Below, piece by piece: positions 9,324 through 17,166 of a stretch of DNA of 43,264 bases; position 1 is the stretch's first letter; each line of letters starts with the position of its first letter. The DNA is from Microseira wollei NIES-4236 (GTDB lineage: Bacteria > Cyanobacteriota > Cyanobacteriia > Cyanobacteriales > Aerosakkonemataceae): contig NZ_BLAY01000084.1 in assembly GCF_020521235.1 (NCBI RefSeq), positions 1 through 43,264 of the forward strand, written 5' to 3'. The position numbers and the translations under genes are program-made. The notes beneath the pieces were generated by a model. It did no database searches. It was not told the origin of the DNA and saw only the letters and a program-made list of their open reading frames with translations.

Positions 9324-9962
9324 TACAACAAGCTACACAGATTTTCATACTCCCATTGGGAATTCTTTTTACTATCTGCGTTTTTAATTCTACGAACACT
9401 TCCAAGCTTTAGTCAATAGGCAGATAGCATTTCATTTATTTTTCCTTGTATTTTAAACTTAACATCCGTCAGGACTTACGCGCACCCATCCGGGTTTCTC
9501 TGAAAAATCGTCGCTTTAGCACTAGAGAGCGACTTCAGGACTTACGCCAAGAAACCGGGTTTCTATAGAGAGCGAAGCAGAAATCCGGTTTCTAACATCG
9601 TCGTGGGTAAGTCCCGCTCCGTTATCGCCAATTTCTACAATAAAGATTGAATGTGATAAAAATGTGAAAATTTGACTCGTTATCAGTTTTTTCCCCTCCA
9701 GCAAAACTGAATGGAAACACAAGTCTGTCACGCAACTCCAACTTAGACGTTACCAGACTTAGAAATATTTTTTCCAGCTCAAATCTCAATCCTGGCAATC
9801 TGTCATTGGTTATCAAAAACTCTCAAGATTGCCTAGTGGCTATAACCGAGCAAAAATCGGCGACAAAATGCAGGTAAACGCTAAAACTATATCTCCTTTA
9901 CAGCCATTTGAGCAAGTTCTAAAACATCTGTACAATCAAGATGTAAAGAATTGTAAACAAGT
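9324..9962. other. Intergenic region with dispersed repeats; divergent promoters expected
   Basis: It separates the leftward surface operon from the rightward SDR gene. TCAGGACTTACGC occurs near 9471 and 9533, and AGAAACCGGGTTTCT near 9548, with a second arm (AGAAATCCGGTTTCT) near 9580. These are members of repeat families seen elsewhere in the window. A minus-strand stretch at about 9600-9650 reads VEIGDNGAGLTHDD, similar to the N/G1 box of histidine-kinase ATPase domains, but it is too short to call a gene. No further coding sequence was recognised. Confidence 0.6.
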
Positions 9963-10679
9963 ATGGCAGACAAAGTAGTTGTTGTGATCGGCGCTACAGG
10001 TGGGATTGGTGCGGCCTTGACGCGCAAACTAGCAACATCGGGAGCCAAGTTAGTGCTGGTAGCGAGAAATAGCGATCGCTTAGAAACTCTAGCCTCCCAG
10101 CTGTCCATCGATCGAGGAACACAAATACTGAAGGTGTCTGTTGATATCACCGACCGGCAACAGGTGGAAGACCTGATGAAAAAAACTGTTGCCCACTTCG
10201 GTCAAATAGACGCTTTGGTTAACGCTGCTGGTGCTGGGGTCTTAAAGCAGTACAACAAAATCGAACCAGCCGAGTTAGACGCGATGCTGGAATTGAATTT
10301 AAAGGGTAGCTTCTATACTTGTCAAGCAGTAGCGGAGGTGATGAAAGAGCGAAAAAGCGGTCATATCTGCAATGTGGTGGGAATTTTGGGCAAACACTCA
10401 ATGGCAATGGGCGCAGCTTACTGTGCCTCGAAATTTGCTGTCGTGGGCTTTAGCAAGTGCATGGCGGAGGAGTTGAAGCGTTTTGGCATCAAGTTCACCC
10501 TGTTTTACTTTGGCGGCGTCGATACGCCGTTTTGGGACAATATCAGCTTGAAGGTAGATCGCGCCAAAATGCTCAAAAGTGAAACAGCGGCCCAGGCGAT
10601 TGCTTTCGCGCTCAATTCCCCCCCAGAAGCCGTGCCGATGGAAATTAACATCCAACCAGAAAGCCACCTGTTTTTTTGA
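9963..10679 (+). CDS. Short-chain dehydrogenase/reductase (SDR), catalytic Ser replaced by Gly
   Basis: 238 residues, the usual length for a classical SDR. Visible motifs: the NAD(P) glycine motif GATGGIG (residues 10-16), the NAAGAG motif near 87-92, the structural Asn in LNLKG (N112), and the active site YCASK (Y153, K157). The catalytic serine normally lies 13 residues before the tyrosine; here that position is Gly140 (CNVVGILGK). Activity may therefore be altered, though some SDRs tolerate changes there. R35 after the second strand (VLVARN) suggests an NADP(H) preference. Substrate unknown. The last codons and the region after the stop form part of a 38-bp direct repeat. Confidence 0.85.
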   Translation: MADKVVVVIGATGGIGAALTRKLATSGAKLVLVARNSDRLETLASQLSIDRGTQILKVSVDITDRQQVEDLMKKTVAHFGQIDALVNAAGAGVLKQYNKIEPAELDAMLELNLKGSFYTCQAVAEVMKERKSGHICNVVGILGKHSMAMGAAYCASKFAVVGFSKCMAEELKRFGIKFTLFYFGGVDTPFWDNISLKVDRAKMLKSETAAQAIAFALNSPPEAVPMEINIQPESHLFF

Positions 10680-10755
10680 GGGGCTAGTAGAAACCCGGTT
10701 TCTTTGCCTAAGTCCCGATCCAACCAGAAAGCCACCGGTTTTTTTGAGCGACTAG
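10650..10755. repeat. Duplicated SDR gene end: 38-bp direct repeat, period 68
   Basis: The stretch starting ATCCAACCAGAAAGCCACC (10650-10687) recurs at 10718-10755 with three or four changes. It includes the stop region of the SDR gene. Between the copies lies GAAACCCGGTTTCT, a member of the dispersed palindrome family, so the duplication may have come with a repeat insertion. Confidence 0.85.
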
Positions 10756-10898
10756 AGGCTAGGGATGACCGATGAGGGAATCCTAGTAATCAAAAGCTCT
10801 TGTTTCTGGCTCTAGCCCCTGTTGGGGTGAGGCGCAAAAAGCCGCGAAAATGTCAAAATTTAGAGGCGGATAAGCTAAAAACTAGATTTTCAAGCGTT

Positions 10899-12032
10899 AT
10901 GAAAATTGCTCGCGTTCACTTCTACGTGGAAGATGCAACGGTGTGGCGTGACTGGTTTGTCCGCAGGCTGGGCTTTCAAGCCGTAGCAAAGCGTGAGTGC
11001 AGCAGCACGCGCACGGAAGTAGTCACAAGCGGTTCGATCGTTTTTCAGCTATCCTCACCCCTGTTACCAGATAGCCCAGTTGCCGTTTTTCTGCAAAAGC
11101 ACCCAGAGGGTGTGGCAGACTTGGCTTTTTACGTCGAGGATATCGCAGCCGTCTTGACTAGAGCAGTCAGTCAAGGTGCCCAGATATTACAACCGCTTCA
11201 GGAACAACCACAGGGGGAAGGCAGCCTGAAATGCGCCACAATTTCCGCTTGGGGGTGTTTGAGCCATACCTTAATCGAGGCCCAGGAGCAGGGGGGCCCA
11301 GGGGCCCAGGGGACTAGGGGAGAAATGCTTGATTCTCACCTGCTCGCCTGCTCACCTGCCCAGTCCCCTGTCTACTTTACCAACATCGACCATGTGGTGT
11401 TAAATGTGGCAGCTGGCGATCTAGAGCGTGCTATTGCTTGGTACGAGAATGTCTTGGGTTTTCAGCCGCAACAGGATTTTAAAATTCAAACCGAGCGGTC
11501 GGCTTTACGCAGTCGGGTGATGTTTCATCCGAGATCTCGCGTACAATTACCGATCAACGAACCTGTGGGGGCGAATTCTCAAATTCAAGAGTTTTTGGAT
11601 ATCAATCGCGGCCCTGGTGTCCAGCATATTGCTTTGCAGGCGATCGATCTTGTGCAAGCGATCGCCTGCCTGCGTCCTCGGGGCGTCGCGTTTCTTGAGG
11701 TTCCCCCTGATTACTATACCCAGTTGGAAAAGCGACACCGACTTCCCCTCACCCCGTCTCAATTGCAGCAAATTGCCCAGCAGCAAATCTTGGTAGATTG
11801 GCAGGAAGATGGTGCTACTGCCAACGGGGAAACCCCGCCCTTACTGCTACAAACCTTCACAAAGCCAATTTTTTCCCAACCAACTTTCTTTTTTGAGCTG
11901 ATCGAGCGGCGAGTTGGTAGCGTCAGGGGCGAAACAAAACTTGCCCAAGGATTTGGGGAAGGCAATTTTCGCGCCTTGTTTGAAGCGATTGAACGCGAGC
12001 AGATTCAGCGAGGATCTCTCCGTAGTACTTGA
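10899..12032 (+). CDS. hppD: 4-hydroxyphenylpyruvate dioxygenase (VOC superfamily)
   Basis: Converts 4-hydroxyphenylpyruvate to homogentisate, the tocopherol precursor in cyanobacteria, using Fe(II). The frame is open further upstream, but ATG 10899 (MKIARVHFYVEDA) starts directly at the first VOC domain, giving 377 residues. Two VOC halves: about 1-128 and 155-345. The metal ligands are visible as H165 (NIDHVVLNV), H243 (GVQHIAL) and E333 (FFFELIER). The C-terminal GFGEGNFRALFEAIEREQ matches the helix that closes the HPPD active site. The linker between the halves (about 129-155) is a translated G/Q/P-rich repeat absent from typical family members. Downstream neighbours show no obvious pathway link. 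Confidence 0.85.
   Translation: MKIARVHFYVEDATVWRDWFVRRLGFQAVAKRECSSTRTEVVTSGSIVFQLSSPLLPDSPVAVFLQKHPEGVADLAFYVEDIAAVLTRAVSQGAQILQPLQEQPQGEGSLKCATISAWGCLSHTLIEAQEQGGPGAQGTRGEMLDSHLLACSPAQSPVYFTNIDHVVLNVAAGDLERAIAWYENVLGFQPQQDFKIQTERSALRSRVMFHPRSRVQLPINEPVGANSQIQEFLDINRGPGVQHIALQAIDLVQAIACLRPRGVAFLEVPPDYYTQLEKRHRLPLTPSQLQQIAQQQILVDWQEDGATANGETPPLLLQTFTKPIFSQPTFFFELIERRVGSVRGETKLAQGFGEGNFRALFEAIEREQIQRGSLRST
11280..11370. repeat. Low-complexity repeat inserted in frame between the two VOC domains of HPPD
   Basis: The plus strand reads GGAGCAGGGGGGCCCAGGGG, then later GCTCGCCTGCTCACCTGCCC, forming an imperfect inverted repeat of the GGGGAGCAGG/CCTGCTCACC family also found in the beta-helix gene and near 17050-17160. 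It encodes EQGGPGAQGTRGE and the following residues. Reading frame and active-site motifs on both sides are intact. Confidence 0.8.
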
Positions 12033-12054
12033 CGCGGTCATAGATAGTGAATCA

Positions 12055-12168
12055 TGGCTAATGGCTAATGGCTAATGGCTAATCGCCTCTAGGAGCCGGA
12101 ATAGGAAACCCCCTATGACCAATTACCCATTAGCCTCGTGACCACGGCAGAGCCTAGTAACGCCATTA
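12055..12168. repeat. TAATGGC 7-mer array plus a 35-nt conserved segment
   Basis: About five tandem TGGCTAA/TAATGGC units lie at 12055-12085, and a mirrored ATTACCCATTAGC part at 12122-12133. Immediately after it, 12134-12168 is a 35-base segment (starting CCTCGTGACCACGGCAGAG) that recurs identically at 16536-16570, again inside ATTACC-type repeat. It is the gap between hppD and the HAD gene; no gene is seen here. Confidence 0.8.
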
Positions 12169-12209
12169 GCTGCGATAATCTGTAAAGGAAAATAAATTTT
12201 TATTGCCCG

Positions 12210-12911
12210 ATGTTAAGAGTGATTACTGACTTCGATGGGCCGATCGTGGACGTTTCGGAACGGTACTACCGGGTTTACCAGTTTTGCCTGGAAAAAACTA
12301 GCCGTCAGGATCGGTCAGTACGCCAGCTATCGAAGGATGAATTTTGGCAGTTGAAGCGCGCGCGGGTGCCAGAATGGGAAATAGGGATGATTTCAGGGCT
12401 TGACCCGGAGCAAGCCCAAGAATTTGCCACCATGAGGCGGCAAACCGTGCATACGCTCCCTTATTTTCACTATGACGAGTTGATACCCGGAGCCGTTGAC
12501 GCCCTGGAAAAAGTGCAGCAAGCTGGGGTAGATTTGGTGGTGATGACGATGCGGCGAGAGATAGAGCTGGATTATGCCTTGGAACGTTTCGACTTAGGCC
12601 GATTTTTTCCGCCAAATCGACGCTATAGACTGAGTAACGACTATGTTAAAACCCAGGATATCGATGAAAAGCCGCTGTTGATGCAACAAGCGCTCAAAGA
12701 ACTGCCATTAGCAGAAGATACGTGGATGGTGGGGGACACGGAAGCCGATATAGTTGCTGCCAAAACCAACGGGGTGCGTGCGATCGCAGTTTTATCGGGA
12801 ATTCGCGATCGCGTGGAGTTAGAAGCCTACTTACCCGACTGGATCGTCAACGATCTGAGCGCAGCGGTAGATTTAATTTTATCTCAATGCCCACAAAAAA
12901 TTTCAGCTTAA
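12210..12911 (+). CDS. HAD-superfamily phosphatase
   Basis: 233 residues with the four HAD motifs: motif I TDFDGPIVDV (nucleophile D7, acid/base D9), motif II VVMTMR (Thr), motif III Lys in EKPLLMQQ, and motif IV GDTEADIVAAK. An alpha-helical cap lies between motif I and about residue 90. It resembles phosphoglycolate-phosphatase-like members, but the substrate cannot be read from sequence. The unusual motif I (DFDGPIVDVS instead of DLDGTL) is typical of a cyanobacterial subgroup I cannot name with certainty. Confidence 0.8.
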   Translation: MLRVITDFDGPIVDVSERYYRVYQFCLEKTSRQDRSVRQLSKDEFWQLKRARVPEWEIGMISGLDPEQAQEFATMRRQTVHTLPYFHYDELIPGAVDALEKVQQAGVDLVVMTMRREIELDYALERFDLGRFFPPNRRYRLSNDYVKTQDIDEKPLLMQQALKELPLAEDTWMVGDTEADIVAAKTNGVRAIAVLSGIRDRVELEAYLPDWIVNDLSAAVDLILSQCPQKISA

Positions 12912-12956
12912 AAGGTAGGAGCCTCATATTATGTCCTTGGGCAACGGTTGTGTAAC

Positions 12957-13040
12957 TGCTAATAGCTAATCGCTAATGGCTCTTTTGGCAATTGACAATT
13001 AGCAATTAGCAAGCGAGCAATTAGCAATTAGCCATCGATA
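12957..13040. repeat. CTAATCG/CAATTAG 7-mer array
   Basis: Degenerate TAATCGC/TAATGGC units followed by GCAATTAGCAATTAGCAA units and their remnants. Non-coding, directly downstream of the HAD gene. Confidence 0.75.
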
Positions 13041-13054
13041 CACTACCGATCTCT

Positions 13055-13205
13055 CGCGGACATGATATCGCACCTACCCGAAGCGAGGTGTGAGATGAAT
13101 ACCGCGTGAATTGCCGTGGGGCTAACAGCGGTGTCTGAACTATGTTTAACGCGACAAGATACCAGCACTGCAATTCAGGACTAAAGCCCCTGTCACACGG
13201 GTACA
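13055..13205 (-). mobile_element. Possible decayed IS200/IS605-family end
   Basis: Read on the minus strand, the segment runs from a GGGGCTTTAGTCCTGAATTG block to GCGGTATTCATCTCACACC, followed by a short CACCT...AGGTG hairpin. From memory, this arrangement resembles the right ends of cyanobacterial IS200/IS605 elements. No tnpA or tnpB coding sequence remains next to it. GGACATGATAT near 13059 also matches part of another dispersed repeat in this window. Confidence 0.35.
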
Positions 13206-13249
13206 CATAATCATTCATTCAGCTAGAGTTATGACCAAGGTAGGGCGTT

Positions 13250-13676
13250 TGAGTTGGTGAATTAAGCAGATCTAACACATGGTCAAGTTTACTCTTCCCA
13301 TCAGCTTCTGGATCGTAGAGACGGTAATCAATTACCCATAATTGGCCTGTTTCAGGATTAACATACAGGCAATTAACGCGCACCAATGGCTTTTATGACT
13401 CGGTGTTCATTCCCACTATATTGTTTTCGCGCTAATTCAATTTCTTGGCTATATCTTTTATCTAAAACTGTGTCATCAAAAATTATATAACCTTGCTAGT
13501 GATGTTGAATTAACGACTTAACGTTTTCCCACAACAGGTGGCGGCTGAGTTTTTCTCGGCTCAAATAACGATTAATTTGGTCGTGACTAATTGTTTCAAC
13601 TGTGGACTTAACTTTAAATTTGGAGACTTAATAGAGATTGACATAAGTGAGAATATCCCAGCTCTCCATCGACATT
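13250..13676 (-). pseudogene. Decayed DDE transposase (IS4/IS701-like), truncated and frameshifted
   Basis: Joining minus-strand frames gives a recognisable DDE transposase N-terminal half. ILTYVNLY near 13640 is followed by an in-frame stop; then ISHDQINRYLSREKLSRHLLW; another stop (TAG near 13494); then IIFDDTVLDKRYSQEIELAR with the first catalytic Asp in FDDTVLDK; a frameshift near IGAR; and then NCLYVNPETGQLWVIDYRLY. The sequence stops matching near 13250, so the rest of the catalytic domain is lost. IS701-like assignment rests on remembered motifs. Confidence 0.75.
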
Positions 13677-13742
13677 GCCACGACGAAAAGACTGCCAATG
13701 ATGGTAGTAATGGTATTCCAGACAAAGAACCGAGTCATTCAG

Positions 13743-13815
13743 GAGCCGGATGATGGAAATCTATCAAGTCCGGTTCTGTAAGAGAGGGTGGAGAAGTGAT
13801 TCTCCACTCGACTCT
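13743..13815 (+). ncRNA. Group II intron 3' remnant (domains V and VI)
   Basis: 13743-13776 is a 34-nt segment of domain V shape: GAGCCGGA pairs with TCCGGTTC, the catalytic AGC is at positions 2-4, and there is a two-base bulge (AG). The loop reads AAAU rather than a clean GNRA, a sign of decay. A domain-VI-like hairpin follows (GGTGGAGAA / TTCTCCACT, 13787-13808), with an unpaired A in CTCGACTCT as a candidate branch point. No intron-encoded reverse transcriptase or upstream domains are present. Confidence 0.6.
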
Positions 13816-13976
13816 AACCCCACTATCAAACGCCGTAAAGGTGGCATGGGGATAGTTGGTACTATCACCGATGATACCTGTAAGGAAGTTCTACGCATTC
13901 TAAGGCGCTTTGCGCCACGGGAAGCTCGGAAGCCCCAGAAGCCTACACCTACCCGCTAGGGAGGTGTAGGAGCGTC
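13816..13976 (+). mobile_element. Remnant ending in a hairpin, IS200/IS605-type right end (possible)
   Basis: A short open stretch (KRRKGGMGIVGTITDDTC...) follows the intron remnant but matches nothing I recognise. It ends in a 9-bp perfect hairpin, CCTACACCT (13942-13950) with AGGTGTAGG (13962-13970), followed by AGCGTCACC. Such subterminal hairpins are typical of IS200/IS605 right ends. It abuts the stop codon of the CPP1-like gene at 13975. Confidence 0.35.
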
Positions 13977-14601
13977 ACCGGAGAAAGCTAGAAACCAACC
14001 ACAGCAAGATCAAAGTTACGAGGGTGATAAATTGCTCATCTTTTAAGGGGATGCTGGCAATTGGAGTCGAGAGCAAGCTGTAAAACAGTCCCCCCAACAG
14101 CAAACCCACCAGCAAGCCGAATAGAGTCAGCAGTATGGCTCGACCAAACAGATTTTCCTTGCGATTGAGAAAATAAAGGCTCAACCCGATGCCCAAAGCC
14201 AAGGTTAGTTGCAGAATCGAACTATTGCCAGGGGGCAAAAAAATGCTCAAAGCTCCCAAACTCCCGAATAAACCAGCAGGCAAAAGAACGTCTTTTGTAC
14301 TGGGAGTATCAATCAGCCGTTGCAGCCAAGCCGGAGATTGCTGAACCGGGGTGGGTGGAGTACTGGGAGGAGCAGTTGTCAAGCGTTCGGGAAAGCGAAC
14401 GCCTTCGGGAACCTTGATTTTGCCTTCCTGGCGCATCCGCAGCCGCTCCATCAAAATGGCATCGTAGGCTGTTTCTAGCATTTCTTGTCGCTGGCGATCG
14501 CCTAAGGACTCAGCGAGCAAGCGATCGCGAGCCGCTTTAATTTCATCAAACGAAGCATCTTCGGTCAACCCAAGTTGTTCGTAAGGATTTTGAACGCTCA
14601 T
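13975..14601 (-). CDS. CPP1-like (DUF3353) J-like membrane protein
   Basis: 208 residues. Residues 1-65 form a degenerate J-like domain (NPYEQLGLTEDASFDEIKAA) without the HPD motif of true DnaJ. A proline-rich linker (about 75-92) is followed by about four membrane segments (about 105-205). This matches the CPP1-like family; its plant member stabilises protochlorophyllide oxidoreductase, so a chaperone-like role in thylakoid or pigment biogenesis is plausible but inferred. The gene stands alone, with mobile-element remnants touching its stop codon. Confidence 0.85.
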   Translation of the reverse strand: MSVQNPYEQLGLTEDASFDEIKAARDRLLAESLGDRQRQEMLETAYDAILMERLRMRQEGKIKVPEGVRFPERLTTAPPSTPPTPVQQSPAWLQRLIDTPSTKDVLLPAGLFGSLGALSIFLPPGNSSILQLTLALGIGLSLYFLNRKENLFGRAILLTLFGLLVGLLLGGLFYSLLSTPIASIPLKDEQFITLVTLILLWLVSSFLR

Positions 14602-15200
14602 CGAAAACCTCCAACAGATCCCATACTAGCCGCAACAAGCCCGTTTCTGACCCTACAAGGGTCAAGATTAGCGCCATTGTAAAGCAACCACACCCAAGAG
14701 ACATTAAAGTGTGGGCTTTTAGTAGCCCTGAACTATTTGTGTGGATGCCCACAAATAAACCGAACCGAGGGGGCTGTTTACACCAGCCCCCAAAACTGGA
14801 ATTATCTTAGCTCTATTCAAAAGTTCGTGACGCATCAGGTGGGGCGTAGGCTCGTGCGATCGCCCTGGGAGATACCCAGACACAAGCCCAAGCAGCGGAA
14901 AACACTTTTATAGAATAGAGACTTTAATCGTCAGGTGGGGCATACTAATGCAGAGTGCATAGGAAGTTTTGTTAAAGCGATCGGCAAAATTGCCTCAATA
15001 TTGACAAAGCGTTAAATGTAGAAGTTTCTCGATTACAGGTTGTTAGCATGACCGAGTTCTCGACTGATAATCATCTAAAATGCAGGATACACAATAGAAA
15101 GGAGAATCTATCGTCAGCCAAGTCGATCGGTTACTCCCAACCCCATATTCAACCCACCCGTTCGTCTGTTAATCCTCATGTGTTAGGGGAAATGGTAACT
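14602..15200. other. Intergenic region with a strong hairpin
   Basis: GGGGGCTG (14769-14776) pairs with CAGCCCCC (14784-14791) around a 7-base loop, but no T-run follows on either strand, so it is not a classic terminator. The gap should contain promoters for the divergent CPP1-like and response-regulator genes; none stands out. The open frame starting at 15048 upstream of the regulator is probably untranslated leader. Confidence 0.5.
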
Positions 15201-15914
15201 ATGGATCGCGCCAAGATTCTTGTTGTTGATGATGACCCAGCGGTTCGGAACCTGATTTATCGTTTCTTGACTAAGCAAAATTACCAAATGGAGTCGGCTG
15301 CTGACGGTAAGACCGCCATAACGGTATTTGAGCAATTTAACCCGGATCTGGTGATTTTGGATGTAAATTTGCCCGATGCCAATGGCTATACCCTTTGTCA
15401 AGAAATGCAGGGTCGTACTGGTGTGTTTGTCTTAATGCTGACAAGCCGCACCGATGAAGCCGATAAAATTACAGGGTTTGAAAAAGGTGCCGATGACTAC
15501 CTGACCAAACCGTTTAGTCTGGGCGAGTTAGGCGTCCGGGTGGGAGCCATTTTAAAGCGCCAGCGGGCTGTGACTCAGGCTGTACAGCAACGTCTGATGT
15601 TCGACCAATTAATCATCGATCCGGTGCGCCGGGAGGTGATGCTGAACAACCAGAGCGTATCTTTAACCGCCCTGGAATTCGACCTGCTGCATTTTTTGGC
15701 TTCCCATCCGGGTAGAGTTTGGCGTCGTTCGGAGCTGATTCAAGCTGTGTGGGATTACGAATACGTCGGAGATCAGCGCGTCGTTGACGTTCATATCGGT
15801 CAAATTCGCAAGAAGATCGAAACTGATGCGGATCAGCCAGCATTGATTCACACTGTCAGGGGCGTTGGCTACAAGTTTGAGCTTCCCGGTGCTAAACCAG
15901 ACAACGGTAAGTAG
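15201..15914 (+). CDS. OmpR-family response regulator (receiver + winged helix)
   Basis: 237 residues from ATG 15201, which has AGGGGA 10 bases upstream; the longer frame from 15048 would add 51 unconserved residues. The receiver domain (1-118) has the acidic pocket (VVDDDP), the phosphoacceptor D54 (VILDVNLPD), T/S near 81 and K103 (LTKPFS). The OmpR/PhoB winged-helix DNA-binding domain (about 133-230) ends with HTVRGVGYKFE. No histidine kinase is encoded next to it, so it is an orphan in this window. Which cyanobacterial regulator it corresponds to cannot be said safely. Confidence 0.9.
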   Translation: MDRAKILVVDDDPAVRNLIYRFLTKQNYQMESAADGKTAITVFEQFNPDLVILDVNLPDANGYTLCQEMQGRTGVFVLMLTSRTDEADKITGFEKGADDYLTKPFSLGELGVRVGAILKRQRAVTQAVQQRLMFDQLIIDPVRREVMLNNQSVSLTALEFDLLHFLASHPGRVWRRSELIQAVWDYEYVGDQRVVDVHIGQIRKKIETDADQPALIHTVRGVGYKFELPGAKPDNGK

Positions 15915-15957
15915 TCATTTCTGGTAACGCTTTCCACCACCCTTCAACCCGCCTTGA

Positions 15958-16013
15958 AACTAACCCCATTCCCCAAGCTGAGTCTTGGGAATTTTGGGGT
16001 GGGTTGGTTTTTG
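15958..16013 (+). terminator. Rho-independent terminator of the response regulator gene
   Basis: AACTAACCCCATTCCCCAAG pairs with CTTGGGAATTTTGGGGTGGG and onward around a CTGAGT loop, then GGTTTTT. The stem of about 19 pairs, with small mismatches, and the T-run 45 bases after the stop codon fit an intrinsic terminator. Confidence 0.8.
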
Positions 16014-16078
16014 CGGTGCTTTTGTTTTGGCGCGCATCTACCGCCATGCAATTAAGGTATCTAACACTTTGGTCAAGC

Positions 16079-16146
16079 GGTCATGGGTCATGGGTCATGG
16101 TAATTCCCCTCCCCGACAATTACCCATTACCCATTACCCATTACCC
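16079..16146. repeat. GTCATGG and ATTACCC 7-mer repeats
   Basis: GGTCATGGGTCATGG at about 16081-16098 is followed by about four ATTACCC units at 16120-16146, ending at the stop codon of the DUF2811 gene. Confidence 0.8.
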
Positions 16147-16147
16147 A

Positions 16148-16372
16148 TCAAGCCGAATGTCTGAATAGGGTTTCCAGGTATACCTGAGCCGCCCGACGAT
16201 AGCTGAGCGACGCTTCTTTTGTGTTGCCTTCTCCATTCTGAAGCAAAAACAGGGACAGAGCCGCCGTAAACACCCGGTCAAGATCCCAGTCGGGATGGGT
16301 TTCCAGGTAGAGCGTGAGCGATTCGTGTAGGGCTTCTGGAATTTCTGCCAATATACTGACTGTCGCGTTCAT
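16148..16372 (-). CDS. DUF2811 family protein
   Basis: 74 residues from ATG 16372 (MNATVSILAEIPEALHESL). The frame extends to 16399, but the internal ATG starts at the conserved block. It matches a small cyanobacterial family of unknown function: a short alpha-helical protein with a ribbon-helix-helix-like feel (ETHPDWDLDRVFTAALSLFLLQ). Its stop codon abuts an array of ATTACCC repeats. Confidence 0.8.
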   Translation of the reverse strand: MNATVSILAEIPEALHESLTLYLETHPDWDLDRVFTAALSLFLLQNGEGNTKEASLSYRRAAQVYLETLFRHSA

Positions 16373-16436
16373 ACAATTCCTCTGTGAGTCATGGGTCATA
16401 GGTCATCGGTCGTGGGTCATCAGTCACAAACTAATT

Positions 16437-16604
16437 AACCCAGGTTGCTAGTTATCAGCTTTGGCGGTGGTCATTGGTAATAGGTAATAGGTAATTGGAT
16501 TGATTGGTGGTGCAACCCTGATCGTTACCAATTACCCTCGTGACCACGGCAGAGCCTAGTAACGCCATTACCAACATCCTTGGATGTAACTAGCAACTTA
16601 CGTT
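16437..16604. mobile_element. Inverted-repeat element C enclosing repeat arrays
   Basis: The left end AACCCAGGTTGCTAGTTAT (16437-16455) and the right end GTAACTAGCAACTTACGTT (16586-16604) are inverted relatives of the consensus AACTCAAGTTGCTAGTTAT. Inside are GGTAATA/GGTAATT units and a second copy (16536-16570) of the 35-base segment at 12134. It has no coding capacity. Two better-preserved members lie at 27957 and 30459. Confidence 0.65.
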
Positions 16605-17166
16605 GATTGCTGTCCGGGATGTGACCATTTGCGCCAGCGCCACCAGGCTGCTTTTGACATATTTCTCTCTATATGCTTCGCCACTGACTGATGACTCCCA
16701 CTTGTAGGTGGGTCGCATCATTGTCTGCTAAGAGGGGGTGGGGTTGTCAATGATGCGAAATGTTACAACTGCTTTCTGAAACGAAAAACAATAACGACAG
16801 AATCAGCTTTTGGGCTTGATATTTGTTACATAACTTAAAAATAAGGGGGGATTTGGCGGCTATTGGGTGCGCTCGGGAAACAATCCCCAAGCAAACAGGA
16901 AGACAAGGGTCATGGGTGAATCTTTGTGGAAAACCGCAACCAAGCTGTGGAAAAAGTGGAACGGTGCTGTGGAAACGCTGTGAAATCTATGGGGAAATTT
17001 TGGGCGAAAGATAAGAATTGCAAAAATTTGGTAGTGATGGGGCAAGGGCAGGTGAGCAGGTGAGCCCAGAAAGACTCTAGATGAGGGTTTCCAGGATAAA
17101 ACTAAGCTTTTTGCGATTTTACCCCCTTACTTGCACAGCTGCTCACTTGCTCACCTGCTCAATTGC
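16605..17166. other. Gene-free stretch with low-complexity repeats
   Basis: No supported gene was found. GGCAGGTGAGCAGGTGAGCC near 17047 and CTCACTTGCTCACCTGCTCAATTGC near 17138 form a loose inverted repeat of the GAGCAGG family and abut the stop of the HD-GYP gene. Short frames here lack any recognisable motif. Confidence 0.6.

Noticed and set aside
9522-9731. Histidine-kinase fragment suggested by VEIGDNGAGLTHDD
   Set aside because: Only about 15 residues match, no other kinase motif is nearby and the frame continues into dispersed repeats; chance or a tiny relic.
13021-13218. 65-residue minus-strand open frame
   Set aside because: The DNA resembles a transposon end with a hairpin, and the translation has no family likeness.
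13750-13959. 69-residue open frame after the transposase remnant
   Set aside because: It runs through the group II intron domain V-VI structure and has no recognisable protein motif.
14769-14791. Rho-independent terminator
   Set aside because: The stem is strong, but no T-run follows on either strand and it lies between divergent genes.
15048-15200. 51-residue N-terminal extension of the response regulator
   Set aside because: It is unconserved in character, and ATG 15201 has a good ribosome-binding site and starts at the receiver domain.
16823-17014. 63-residue plus-strand open frame
   Set aside because: No motif, no ribosome-binding site, and cysteine/tryptophan-rich translation typical of non-coding DNA.
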